Source: a virus
DNA length: 64,000 bases
IMG/VR virus record: IMGVR_UViG_3300047666_001143
Location: 1-64,000 of that record
Reading direction: 5' to 3' (one strand)
The notes under the pieces were generated by a model. It was not told where the DNA came from, ran no database searches, and saw nothing but the letters and a program-made list of their open reading frames with translations. Shown here piece after piece: positions 32,246-40,442 of this stretch (position 1 is the first letter of the stretch; every line of letters starts with the position of its first letter). The translations under genes and the position numbers were made by a program.

Positions 32246-32449
32246 ATGAAATTAGAATGGGAACAAGTAGAACATAATCACGGAAATGCTATACATAGAG
32301 CCAAGGTTTTTGGTGGTTGGTTAATAATGTCCACAGATGACGTGCAAACACAGGTATATGGAGGTTATGACATACCTTGTAATGAGCAAGGATATGAATG
32401 GAGGACAAGTATAACATTTATGTCTGATGCAAATCATCAGTGGGTATAA
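32246..32449 (+). CDS. 67-aa conserved small phage protein
   Basis: The pattern WEQVEHNH ... HRAKVFGGWLI is one I associate with widespread small phage proteins of unknown role. Its stop shares a base with the next ATG. Confidence 0.5.
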   Translation: MKLEWEQVEHNHGNAIHRAKVFGGWLIMSTDDVQTQVYGGYDIPCNEQGYEWRTSITFMSDANHQWV

Positions 32450-32862
32450 TGGATTGGTATAAAGATATTGATTGCAATAATACTTTTCTTTGTCATCGTT
32501 ATTTTGGAAAGTACAAATATCTTGTTGAAATTTGGGTGGAAGAAACTACCAACTCACTTCGTTTTTGGGCTGCGGTTTCGTCTGGGAAAAAGAGAAAAGA
32601 GCTGATGGTGTTTGAAGATAAAAGTACTAAAAGTTTAGGTGGTATTAAAGCTTTACTTTGGGTTAAGAATGCAATTTTAAATTTTCCTGAATATTACGAT
32701 GAAAATTACTATTGTGAAGGATTTAAAGTGTATATTTGCATTCGGTGGTCTGATAATAAAAGAAGAGATATTTACAGCAGACTGGAAAAAGAAGGTTTTT
32801 ATTTTATGCCGATTGACAATAACAAAACATTAATTAAAGAAGTGAACTATGAAAATAAGTAA
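32449..32862 (+). CDS. hypothetical protein
   Basis: 137 aa from ATG 32449 (TAATG coupling). Alpha/beta; the order of strands and the helix GGIKALLWVKNAIL could fit a small acetyltransferase-like fold, but no cofactor motif is seen. Unknown. Confidence 0.5.
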   Translation: MDWYKDIDCNNTFLCHRYFGKYKYLVEIWVEETTNSLRFWAAVSSGKKRKELMVFEDKSTKSLGGIKALLWVKNAILNFPEYYDENYYCEGFKVYICIRWSDNKRRDIYSRLEKEGFYFMPIDNNKTLIKEVNYENK

Positions 32863-33049
32863 AATAACATGGAATTGGCAAGCAGGTTTTGAGGATTACT
32901 CTGATACTTGTGAAGAAGCTGAGGTTGGGATCAATGGTGTGAGAAGCATAGAGAAATCTCTTGGTGGTACGTTATCTTCTTGGAGTATAAATTATGACAG
33001 TAAAATTGTACAAGTTTTCAATCCCAATGTAATAACAAAAATTAAATAG
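32849..33049 (+). CDS. 66-aa hypothetical protein
   Basis: Beta-rich, overlaps the previous gene by 14 bases. Unknown. Confidence 0.45.
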   Translation: MKISKITWNWQAGFEDYSDTCEEAEVGINGVRSIEKSLGGTLSSWSINYDSKIVQVFNPNVITKIK

Positions 33050-33051
33050 TC

Positions 33052-33840
33052 ATGACAAAACAAGAAAAAATAGAAAAATACCTAGCAGAACCTCTTAAAA
33101 AAGGAGACAAGGTATATGTTCAAGGTTTGGGAAGTCAAAATAAGAAAAGTTGGACTGGAGTAGCAGAGGTTTCATCTATTAAAGATGGTATACCTTATAT
33201 TAAAGAACATAATAGGGAAAGAGAAATTACAGAAGAATGGAGAAAAGCTACTTACAATATAGGTGCAGACCCTTTTCCAAAGAGAAGAGATATGGTAAAA
33301 AGTATTAATTATGCATTAGAGAGTATTCTATTTTCACTTTTTAAAGAAGATAAGTATGATATAAATGATACTGAAATAAAAACGCATAACTTCAATCCTT
33401 TTGTTATTATCAATGGTAAAAAGAATTATTATCAAAGACCTTTAGTTTGGAAGTTGGAAGATAAGCAACTTTTAATTGAATCTATTTATAATAGTGTGGA
33501 TTGTGGTAAAATATTGATTAGATTAAGAGGTTGGGATGAACTTAGAGAGCTTGAAAAAGGCGGTCACGAATTATCTTGGAGAGATGTTGTTGATGGAAAA
33601 CAAAGATTAAATGCTCTAAAAGAGTTTTTAGACGGAAAATTCACAGATAAATTAGGAAATTACTTTGAAGATTTAAGTTCTAATGCACAAAATAGTGTCA
33701 CTAACCATCAGCTTTTTAGTTATTCAGAGCTTCCTGAAGATACTTCTGATGAAGAAGTTTTAAAGCAGTTTTTAAGATTAAATTTTGCAGGTGTTCCTCA
33801 ATCAAAGGAGCACATAAATTTTGTAAAAAGTTTACTATAA
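33052..33840 (+). CDS. DUF262/GmrS-N-like (ParB/Srx-fold) protein
   Basis: 262 aa. From about residue 115 to the end: KKNYYQRPLVWK, then KQLLIESIYN, VDGKQRLNALKEFL (the D-G-x-Q-R-L signature of DUF262) and a final LRLNFAGVPQSKEHI segment. DUF262 is the nucleotide-binding N-terminal domain of GmrSD-type restriction enzymes and several defence proteins. Here no nuclease domain follows. The first 80 residues may be a small SH3-like domain. Possibly a decoy or a regulator; function is inference. Confidence 0.72.
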   Translation: MTKQEKIEKYLAEPLKKGDKVYVQGLGSQNKKSWTGVAEVSSIKDGIPYIKEHNREREITEEWRKATYNIGADPFPKRRDMVKSINYALESILFSLFKEDKYDINDTEIKTHNFNPFVIINGKKNYYQRPLVWKLEDKQLLIESIYNSVDCGKILIRLRGWDELRELEKGGHELSWRDVVDGKQRLNALKEFLDGKFTDKLGNYFEDLSSNAQNSVTNHQLFSYSELPEDTSDEEVLKQFLRLNFAGVPQSKEHINFVKSLL

Positions 33841-34046
33841 TGAAATATACAATAATACATACTTTTGATCCTGTAGGTTTTGTGGGAAATGAATTACAAG
33901 AAAAATCAAGCAAACTGGTACTGAGAGATTGGTTAAAGTATCCAAACAACAGTATAGAACATCGGAGAGTTTATAATTTACTACTGGATAAAATAGACTT
34001 GGTGCCAATTAAAGAGTTAGAAGAATTTTTAAATAAATATAATTAA
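33840..34046 (+). CDS. 68-aa hypothetical protein
   Basis: Start shares its A with the DUF262 stop; helical C-terminus. Unknown. Confidence 0.45.
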   Translation: MKYTIIHTFDPVGFVGNELQEKSSKLVLRDWLKYPNNSIEHRRVYNLLLDKIDLVPIKELEEFLNKYN

Positions 34047-34367
34047 ATGAAAACAGATAAATTCAAAGAGATATTTGAACATTGTCAACAACAATTTGGC
34101 GGTCAAAACGACAGGGTAGTTATAGTTACGGATAATCCTTCGGTAGGTGGTAGATACAGAATACCTGTAAATTGTGTGTCTTCTGGTTTTGATTGGGAGC
34201 AAGGGGATATTATAATAGAAGTAGATGAAAAAATATTTTCTCAAAAAATGTGTGGGTTGTCCAACCTATCTAAATTTATATACAGTATAAATACAGACAC
34301 TTGGGATAAGATAAGAAAAAGTGAGTCAGATGCTGAGTGCAGAAGACTATTAAAAGAAAAAATATAA
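34047..34367 (+). CDS. hypothetical protein
   Basis: 106 aa, starts directly after the previous stop. Alpha/beta, three Cys. No recognised family. Confidence 0.5.
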   Translation: MKTDKFKEIFEHCQQQFGGQNDRVVIVTDNPSVGGRYRIPVNCVSSGFDWEQGDIIIEVDEKIFSQKMCGLSNLSKFIYSINTDTWDKIRKSESDAECRRLLKEKI

Positions 34368-34378
34368 ATTTAAATATT

Positions 34379-35038
34379 ATGCCAAAAATTGAGTTAGTAA
34401 CAAAATCAGTAGGTACTGGAAGGTACGAAGGGATGTCAGCAGGACAAATTATAGAAGCTGTAGCAAGACATGGGAGTATTAAAGAATATGGTAAACTTAT
34501 TAAGTTTTTAACAAAGCATAAACATTACTCCCCTATGGAGCATATGCATTATACTTTCAGAATAGAGACTTCCAGAGCTATATCTGCACAATTATTCAGA
34601 CATAAAAGTCTACATTTTCAAGAGCTATCTCAAAGATACGATGCAATACAAGAAGTAGAAGATATTGATATTAGACAACAAGCTGTTAAGAATAGACAAT
34701 CTAGTATTGATTCATTTGACCCTTTAATAGGATTTTCTGAAAATAAAGCCTCCTTTATGATTGAAGAACATTTAAAAAACACTCAAAAATTGTATCAAGA
34801 TTTATTAAATGCCGACGTAGCTAAAGAGTGTGCTAGAATGATTTTACCTATGGGAAGCAAGACTGTAATTCATATTACAGGTAATGTACGTGATTTATTA
34901 GCTTTTTTAAATGTTCGCTGCGATTCTCATGCTCAAAAAGAAGCACAAGATATAGCTACAGCTATGGGAGAGTATTTAGAATTGGAGATGCCAGAAGTTA
35001 TGAAAAGTTTGAATTGGAGAGAAGGTATGTTTATGTAA
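34379..35038 (+). CDS. thyX: flavin-dependent thymidylate synthase
   Basis: 219 aa from ATG 34379. The ThyX signature is present near residues 73-87 as RHKSLHFQELSQRY; the canonical form is R-H-R-x7-S, so the third position is Lys here. SRAISAQLF before it and a C-terminal NVRDLLAFLNVRCDSHAQ, matching the second FAD/dUMP-binding region, support the call. It makes dTMP from dUMP with FAD and folate and works with the NrdAB reductase and the nucleotide kinase just downstream. Confidence 0.92.
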   Translation: MPKIELVTKSVGTGRYEGMSAGQIIEAVARHGSIKEYGKLIKFLTKHKHYSPMEHMHYTFRIETSRAISAQLFRHKSLHFQELSQRYDAIQEVEDIDIRQQAVKNRQSSIDSFDPLIGFSENKASFMIEEHLKNTQKLYQDLLNADVAKECARMILPMGSKTVIHITGNVRDLLAFLNVRCDSHAQKEAQDIATAMGEYLELEMPEVMKSLNWREGMFM

Positions 35039-35096
35039 AACATAAGAATTAAAGGTTTTTATTGGACATACGAAAAACTAAATAAAATAAAATAAA

Positions 35097-35618
35097 ATGA
35101 GTAAAAAAAGAATTATATTATCGTCAAAAGCTGCTGGAGGAAAAGACTACTTTAGAGACTATCTAAATCAGCATGAGCCCTTAGATATAAGTTATACTAC
35201 AAGGCCCAAAAGAATAGGAGAAAAAGAAGGATACACTTATAATTATATATCCCAAGAAAAATTTTTAAACATGCACGAAAATAACTACTTTTTAGAGGCA
35301 GTTAATTTTAACAATTGGTGGTATGGTACATCTATGGATAATTGGATGACAAAGAATATATTTATAATGACTCCATCTGGTGTAAAATGTATTCCCGAGG
35401 AAGATAGAAAAGATTGTATAATTGTATATTTTGATATCCCCGTGGAAATAAGAAAAGAGAGGTTATCTGAGAGGTCAGATGCTGATTCTGTTGACAGAAG
35501 AATTCTTGCAGATGAAAAGGATTTTGAAGGTTTTTCGAATTTTGATATTAGAGTCACTAATCCTACTTACAATGCTTCTGCTTTGTACTACTTAATACTT
35601 CGTTATGGAGAGATTTAA
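35097..35618 (+). CDS. guanylate-kinase-like nucleoside monophosphate kinase
   Basis: 173 aa. P-loop-like SSKAAGGKD (residues 9-17) is atypical, lacking the usual G-x2-G-x-G-K spacing, but SYTTRPKRIGEKEGYTYNYI near 35-54 is the guanylate kinase GMP-binding block and ERLSERSDADSVDRR is its lid. Phosphorylates dGMP, GMP or another dNMP for DNA synthesis. Overlaps the next start by 14 bases. Confidence 0.85.
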   Translation: MSKKRIILSSKAAGGKDYFRDYLNQHEPLDISYTTRPKRIGEKEGYTYNYISQEKFLNMHENNYFLEAVNFNNWWYGTSMDNWMTKNIFIMTPSGVKCIPEEDRKDCIIVYFDIPVEIRKERLSERSDADSVDRRILADEKDFEGFSNFDIRVTNPTYNASALYYLILRYGEI

Positions 35619-36120
35619 AATAGCCTTAGACGTAGACGACACTATCGCAGGATTTTATCCTCACATGTGCAAGCACTTTAAGCGTCCTGAATTGAGAGTT
35701 GATATTTGGGATGGTAAAGGAGATTGCAAGTGGGTGGCCGATGAATTTCCAGACTTATTTTCAAACTTGGAATTTTGGAAAACGCAGCCTGTATTGTCCA
35801 GTCCCGAAAGTATAACATTTGATTTTGATTATTATTTAACTGCTTTCCCACAAGAGTTATCTTGTCTCAGGAGAGAATGGTTAATTAGAAATGGATATCC
35901 AGATAAACCTGTAATATGTAGCGAAGATAAAATTAAAGTTATGTTGGATTTACAAATTGATGTACTGATTGATGATAAACCTTCGACGATAAAAAAAGTC
36001 AGAGAAGCAGGATTAATTGGAATACAATTCGTACCTTCGTATATGAATAATTACGATAAAAATGATCCTTTTACAATTTCACATTTATCTCAGGTTCCTG
36101 GGGTATTAAATATAAAATAA
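35605..36120 (+). CDS. HAD-family 5'(3')-deoxyribonucleotidase-like
   Basis: 171 aa. The N-terminal nucleophile motif DVDDT (residues 9-13) and the late LIDDKPS near 119 are HAD motifs I and IV; DYYLTAFP near 74 takes the place of motif II, with Thr. Length and layout fit the NT5C/C-N type I family that dephosphorylates dNMPs. In a phage it may remove unwanted host nucleotides. Confidence 0.8.
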   Translation: MERFKIALDVDDTIAGFYPHMCKHFKRPELRVDIWDGKGDCKWVADEFPDLFSNLEFWKTQPVLSSPESITFDFDYYLTAFPQELSCLRREWLIRNGYPDKPVICSEDKIKVMLDLQIDVLIDDKPSTIKKVREAGLIGIQFVPSYMNNYDKNDPFTISHLSQVPGVLNIK

Positions 36121-36124
36121 ATTT

Positions 36125-37111
36125 ATGCCAGATTTTAGAGTACTTGCCAAACAGTATATAAGTAATGGACTTTGGGTTATTCCTGTCAGTTCTCAAAAAC
36201 AACCTGCAATTTCAAATTGGAGAGAGTTACAAACCAGACCTATGACAGAACAGGAAGTTGAAAAAAGTTTCGAGAATTGTTACGGTATTGCTTTGCTCAT
36301 GGGAGGTAGCCCTAATTTATTTGCGGCTGATTTTGACTTAAAATACTCCTTGAATCCCAATCTATATGATGAGATAAAAGAAAAAATTCCTAAGAGTATT
36401 CTTAAAAAAACTTACGTGCAAAAAACAATGAACAATGGTTTTCATTGGATATATAAAATACCTAAAACACGTATGTATGGTAATGAGAAATTTGCCAACA
36501 GATACACTACTGCATTTGAAAAGCACAAAATATATCTAGAGTACTATAGTGATCCTAAAACCAGAGATTCAGCTATTAAAACTGCTGCTAATCATAAATC
36601 TTTAGTTTTATTAGAATCAAGGTCGGGCTCCCCAGAAAGATGTGGTGGGTATGTATTAATGGCTCCAACTCAAGGTTATGCTCATGTATATGGAAAAATA
36701 AATGAATTAACTGAAGATGAGTATGATATTTTAATTGAAGTTTTAAGAAGTTTCAATGAAGTAAAGGAACTGGGTAAAAGTATTAAAAAATATGATAATT
36801 TTGAGTGGAAATTATCTCCTTGGGAGGATTATAATGACAGAGGTGATATTGTGGAGTTATTGGGTGGAAGTGGATGGACTGTCATGGATGAAAATGTTAA
36901 AAATATAAGATTCAAACGTCCAGGAGCAACTAGTGGTTCCAGTGCGTTATTCGATAAAGACAGTGGTATTTTTTCGTGTTTTAGTACTTCAACTTCATTG
37001 TCAGTGGATAAAAGTTACAATCTATCTGGTTTATATATAGAACTTGAATGTGATGGAGACACTAAACTAGCTTACCAAAATCTAGTAGGTATGGATTTTG
37101 GTATTAAATAA
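36125..37111 (+). CDS. primase-polymerase (bifunctional prim/pol, AEP)
   Basis: 328 aa. The first 210 residues form a Prim-Pol domain: FAADFDLKY near 70 (D-x-D), NGFHWIYK near 102 (G-x-H), and VLLESRSGSPERCGGYVLMA near 160-180, where Arg/Ser/Gly/Gly residues form the C-terminal nucleotide-binding part. The last 100 residues look like an associated DNA-binding domain. There is no helicase domain; the DnaB-like protein at 19417 is separate. Likely the phage primase. Confidence 0.83.
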   Translation: MPDFRVLAKQYISNGLWVIPVSSQKQPAISNWRELQTRPMTEQEVEKSFENCYGIALLMGGSPNLFAADFDLKYSLNPNLYDEIKEKIPKSILKKTYVQKTMNNGFHWIYKIPKTRMYGNEKFANRYTTAFEKHKIYLEYYSDPKTRDSAIKTAANHKSLVLLESRSGSPERCGGYVLMAPTQGYAHVYGKINELTEDEYDILIEVLRSFNEVKELGKSIKKYDNFEWKLSPWEDYNDRGDIVELLGGSGWTVMDENVKNIRFKRPGATSGSSALFDKDSGIFSCFSTSTSLSVDKSYNLSGLYIELECDGDTKLAYQNLVGMDFGIK

Positions 37112-37127
37112 AAAATGACTATATTTG
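37097..37127 (+). promoter_or_regulatory. host-type promoter (P11)
   Basis: TTTG 37097-37100, 19-nt spacer, TATATTTG 37120-37127: full match to the Bacteroidota consensus, without the upstream repeats seen elsewhere. Overlaps the end of the primase gene. Confidence 0.6.
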
Positions 37128-37149
37128 ACACAATTATAAAAAATAACAT

Positions 37150-37383
37150 ATGGCGAAAATAATAAGACAAAGTGACAATTTAACAAAAGAAGGATTAATA
37201 GAGTATATTAAGTTTAGCAAAGAAAATGTGGGTAAAAATGTATATATGAAACCTGAAGTTGGGTATTATTGTATACTTGGTAGGAATATACTTAATTTAA
37301 ATTGGATGACTTCCGAAATAATAGAAGTCATATCTGACACTGAATTTAAAACTGTAAATAGTCATTATAAAATAGAAAATTAA
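37150..37383 (+). CDS. small hypothetical protein
   Basis: 77 aa, basic start and small beta-rich domain; unknown. Starts 23 nt after promoter P11. Confidence 0.5.
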   Translation: MAKIIRQSDNLTKEGLIEYIKFSKENVGKNVYMKPEVGYYCILGRNILNLNWMTSEIIEVISDTEFKTVNSHYKIEN

Positions 37384-37386
37384 TAT

Positions 37387-38982
37387 ATGAAATTTAAAGA
37401 TCTTACAGATGTAGATATTGAATATCTTGAACATATTTATTATGAAAATATGAAACATGTCCAGAAAATGGAAATACTTTCTAAAAAATTCAAGGTTACA
37501 AAAAGAACTATTAGGCGTTGGTGGAAAGAGGAGTTAAAGCTAACAGAAAGACTTTCAACTTTACCTAAACAACTTCAAGATGCACAAAAGAGAGAAATTA
37601 AAAAAGGAACTAATATAATTTTATATACTTCTGCTCAAAATAAAACTGGTATAAACTCCAGATTTTTAGAGAATTTAGTAGCTTTTAAAATATTTTTAAT
37701 TGATTTAGGTTATAAAGTAGAAATAATCATATCACCACAAAGGTATCGAAACCCTACAAGCCCTTCGGAATCTGATAGGAAAAAAGCACAATTATGGTGG
37801 GTAGATGAAGTTGTACCTTATTTGTTTTACGGGAAGTATCAATTTGGAGATACTTTAATATCAACAGATAGTAGAATTCGCCCTACAGCAAAAGACCCTT
37901 TAATTGGGTATGAAGTTCTGGCCAAGGATAATAATTTGGTATTACCTCACTCTAAAATACATTTTAAAACGTTACCTAGATTTAAAGGGCATCCTCTTAG
38001 AACAATGTCTACAACAGGTTATATCACAAATAAAAACTATAGTGATAGTAAAGCAGGAGAGACTGCTTGGGAACACCATTCTTACGGTTTTGTTATTATA
38101 GAAAAAAAGAAAGATGGTACTTGTCATATCCCTAGAAATGTCAAAGTTAAAAGTGACGGCTCTTTTATTGATATTAATAAAGAAGTTAAAAATGGTGAAG
38201 TAAGTATTATAGATAAATGTGATGCAGTTGTTATGGGAGATATACATGCTTCTGAAGTTAACGATGCTGTATTGGATAAATCTTTTGAATTATTTTCTCT
38301 TATTAAGCCTGATAAAATTGTTTTACACGACGTATTTGATGGTTCGACTGTAAATCCTCATGAAGTTAAGGATATGTATATCCAAAGACAAAAAATAAAA
38401 CAAAATAAATACCTTGTGGAGGATGAAATTAAACATTCTTTTGATGTGGTTGATCTAATTAGTAAATATACTAACGAGGTTCACATTTCTATTTCAAATC
38501 ACGATGTTTTTTTAGATCGTCATATTAATGATGGAAATTGGAAAAGAGACTTACATAACAGTCCTACATATTTGAAGTATGCTTACATTCAACAGACAGA
38601 GGATTTATCAGATTGCGGTAATATTTATGGTTACTTATTAAATGAAAGATTTAAAAATAGGCCTGTTTTTTATATGTCTTATGGTGATAGTTTAAAGATC
38701 CAAGGTTATGAATGTGCTTTACATGGAGAGCATGGGACAAATGGTTCTAGAGGAAGTTATAAACAATTCTCCAGATTAAATACTAAAATGATACATGCAC
38801 ATACTCATTCACCGATACTTTTTAATTCTGTAACTGTTGTTGGAGTGTCTTGTAATATAGATCAATATTACACCCGTAGAGGCCTCTCTTCTTGGGCTTA
38901 TGCACACAGTATAGTTCATCCAAATGGTAAAAATCAACTTTTAGTTCTAGGAGATGATTTGAAAATAAGTGGACTTATATAA
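37387..38982 (+). CDS. HTH plus metallophosphoesterase (T5 A1-like)
   Basis: 531 aa. Residues about 20-52 form a homeodomain-like HTH (KFKVTKRTIRRWWKEE). Residues about 280-500 form a calcineurin-like domain: MGDIHAS near 282, HDVFDG near 317, SNHDVFLDRH near 362, ALHGEHG near 440 and HAHTHSP near 467. The domain order and DIHA/HDVFD blocks resemble proteins annotated as T5 A1 DNA transfer protein homologues. In T5, A1 acts early in host DNA degradation and second-step DNA transfer; transferring that role here is inference. Confidence 0.72.
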   Translation: MKFKDLTDVDIEYLEHIYYENMKHVQKMEILSKKFKVTKRTIRRWWKEELKLTERLSTLPKQLQDAQKREIKKGTNIILYTSAQNKTGINSRFLENLVAFKIFLIDLGYKVEIIISPQRYRNPTSPSESDRKKAQLWWVDEVVPYLFYGKYQFGDTLISTDSRIRPTAKDPLIGYEVLAKDNNLVLPHSKIHFKTLPRFKGHPLRTMSTTGYITNKNYSDSKAGETAWEHHSYGFVIIEKKKDGTCHIPRNVKVKSDGSFIDINKEVKNGEVSIIDKCDAVVMGDIHASEVNDAVLDKSFELFSLIKPDKIVLHDVFDGSTVNPHEVKDMYIQRQKIKQNKYLVEDEIKHSFDVVDLISKYTNEVHISISNHDVFLDRHINDGNWKRDLHNSPTYLKYAYIQQTEDLSDCGNIYGYLLNERFKNRPVFYMSYGDSLKIQGYECALHGEHGTNGSRGSYKQFSRLNTKMIHAHTHSPILFNSVTVVGVSCNIDQYYTRRGLSSWAYAHSIVHPNGKNQLLVLGDDLKISGLI

Positions 38983-38986
38983 ATCT

Positions 38987-39047
38987 GTTAAAATTCAGTT
39001 AAACCCTACAATTAATTTTGTGGGGTTTTTCTTTTACCATATCTTTG
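38987..39047 (+). promoter_or_regulatory. promoter cassette with upstream repeat (P12)
   Basis: GTTAAAA 38987, GTTAAAC 38998, TTTG 39017-39020, 19-nt spacer, TATCTTTG 39040-39047. The first 42 bases duplicate 12664-12705. Confidence 0.65.
39001..39035 (+). terminator. intrinsic terminator
   Basis: AAACCCTACAA/TTGTGGGGTTT, 11-bp stem, loop TTAATT, then TTCTTTT. Same hairpin as at 12678. Confidence 0.8.
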
Positions 39048-39051
39048 GTAT

Positions 39052-39501
39052 ATGGAAAAAAAAGAACTTATTGGTCGGTTTATGGGATATAAACTTGAAG
39101 AAAAAGATTATCAATACAAAAATTTTCATTCCTCAAATGAATCAAGCTGGGAGTGGGATAAAGGTATTATAATTACTTTAGATGGACATGAGGTATCTGA
39201 TTCTGATAATGAAGCTATATTTAGCTTTGAGGATTTAGAATTTGATAGTGATTGGAACTTGTTAATGTCTGTAGTTGAGAAGATTGAAAGCATTAAAGAT
39301 AATCATCATGGTTATTTTGGAGTTTATATAAACAGTAACTCTTGTACAATACAAGGTACTGATTTAAGAACAGATGTAAAACAAGAACCACCTATATATT
39401 ATAGTAATTTTGTTTTAAGTGATAAAATGCAGTCTACTTATCAAGCAGTAGTGGAATTTATTAAATGGTTAAATAAACAAAGTATACAATGGGAAAATTA
39501 A
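39052..39501 (+). CDS. conserved hypothetical protein, perhaps leaderless
   Basis: 149 aa. Blocks DWNLLMSVVEKIE, GYFGVYINSNSCTI and TYQAVVEFIKWLN recur in Bacteroidota and phage proteins of unknown function. The first ATG lies five bases after the -7 box, so either the mRNA is leaderless or the true start is ATG 39082. Confidence 0.6.
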   Translation: MEKKELIGRFMGYKLEEKDYQYKNFHSSNESSWEWDKGIIITLDGHEVSDSDNEAIFSFEDLEFDSDWNLLMSVVEKIESIKDNHHGYFGVYINSNSCTIQGTDLRTDVKQEPPIYYSNFVLSDKMQSTYQAVVEFIKWLNKQSIQWEN

Positions 39502-39506
39502 TATTA

Positions 39507-39626
39507 ATGTACGAGACTGCTAATTATTTGAATAAAGAGCACGTTGAAAAAACTAAAATAATTCAAGAGAAATATGAAATTATACAAAAAGAAAATTATT
39601 TAGAACTATCATGGAAGAACAATTAA
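39507..39626 (+). CDS. 39-aa hypothetical peptide
   Basis: Helical micro-ORF that fits between two genes, overlapping the next by 16 bases. Could be a real small protein or only a coupling ORF. Confidence 0.35.
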   Translation: MYETANYLNKEHVEKTKIIQEKYEIIQKENYLELSWKNN

Positions 39627-40045
39627 TAAAATTTAAAACAGCAAAATTAGCTAAAGAGAAGGGTTTAGCACAAAAACTTTTTAATACAAGTTGGTATAAT
39701 GAATTAGGTAGACGAAATGGAAGGTCTGATATTAATTTAGAAGGCAAAACTTTTAATACTACCTATAGCGAATCCTCTAACCCAGAATCTTTAAAAAAGA
39801 GTGATTTTAAAATAAAAATTTATCTAGCACCAACACAATCTTTATTATCAACTTGGTTGAAGAAAACTCATGGTCTTTATGCTTATATAGATTGGGTAGA
39901 CGATGAAGTGGTTATTGTGGATTTTAAGAATTCAGAAGGAGAAGAACTGTTTAGAGCAAATTGTTATGATTTCGTGCCAGATTATGAATCAGAAGAGGAA
40001 TTATTAGAAGAATTATTGCAAAAAGCGTTAAAACTAATTAAATAA
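39611..40045 (+). CDS. hypothetical protein
   Basis: 144 aa; basic N-terminus, beta-rich middle, acidic helical end (ESEEELLEELL). No recognised family. Confidence 0.55.
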   Translation: MEEQLIKFKTAKLAKEKGLAQKLFNTSWYNELGRRNGRSDINLEGKTFNTTYSESSNPESLKKSDFKIKIYLAPTQSLLSTWLKKTHGLYAYIDWVDDEVVIVDFKNSEGEELFRANCYDFVPDYESEEELLEELLQKALKLIK

Positions 40046-40047
40046 TC

Positions 40048-40431
40048 ATGGAGATAATACCTTATAAAAGTAGAGATGTAGATTTATCTAAAAAAGTCAG
40101 GATGTACAGGTGCTTGAATAAAAAAGGGTTTGTTTTTTCTTTAAGTCAAAAGGGAAAAGTAATAGGTCACACTAGCGATATTGTCTTGAAAGATTGTAGT
40201 TTAATTATAATGGAGTCTGGTAAAAACAGATGTTTAAGAGAGAAGCAGAGAAATGTTCATGCTTTTGTAGAGGGTTTTGTGGCAGCAGACACAGATATAA
40301 AACTGGCTTTTTCTTTTTTACTTAATTATAACCCTTATGAAGATAAAAAATTTCATACTACTCACTTCGATGAATTATCTAAATGTGAAATAGTCTACTT
40401 GAAAAATAATAAAATATACTGTCAAATTTAA
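40048..40431 (+). CDS. conserved phage protein of unknown function
   Basis: 127 aa. The segment CLREKQRNVHAFVEG near residues 67-81, preceded by KKGFVFSLSQKGKVIGHT, is a recurring pattern in phage proteins without a known role; it may be a small nucleic-acid-binding fold. Confidence 0.6.
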   Translation: MEIIPYKSRDVDLSKKVRMYRCLNKKGFVFSLSQKGKVIGHTSDIVLKDCSLIIMESGKNRCLREKQRNVHAFVEGFVAADTDIKLAFSFLLNYNPYEDKKFHTTHFDELSKCEIVYLKNNKIYCQI

Positions 40432-40442
40432 TATAAATAATT

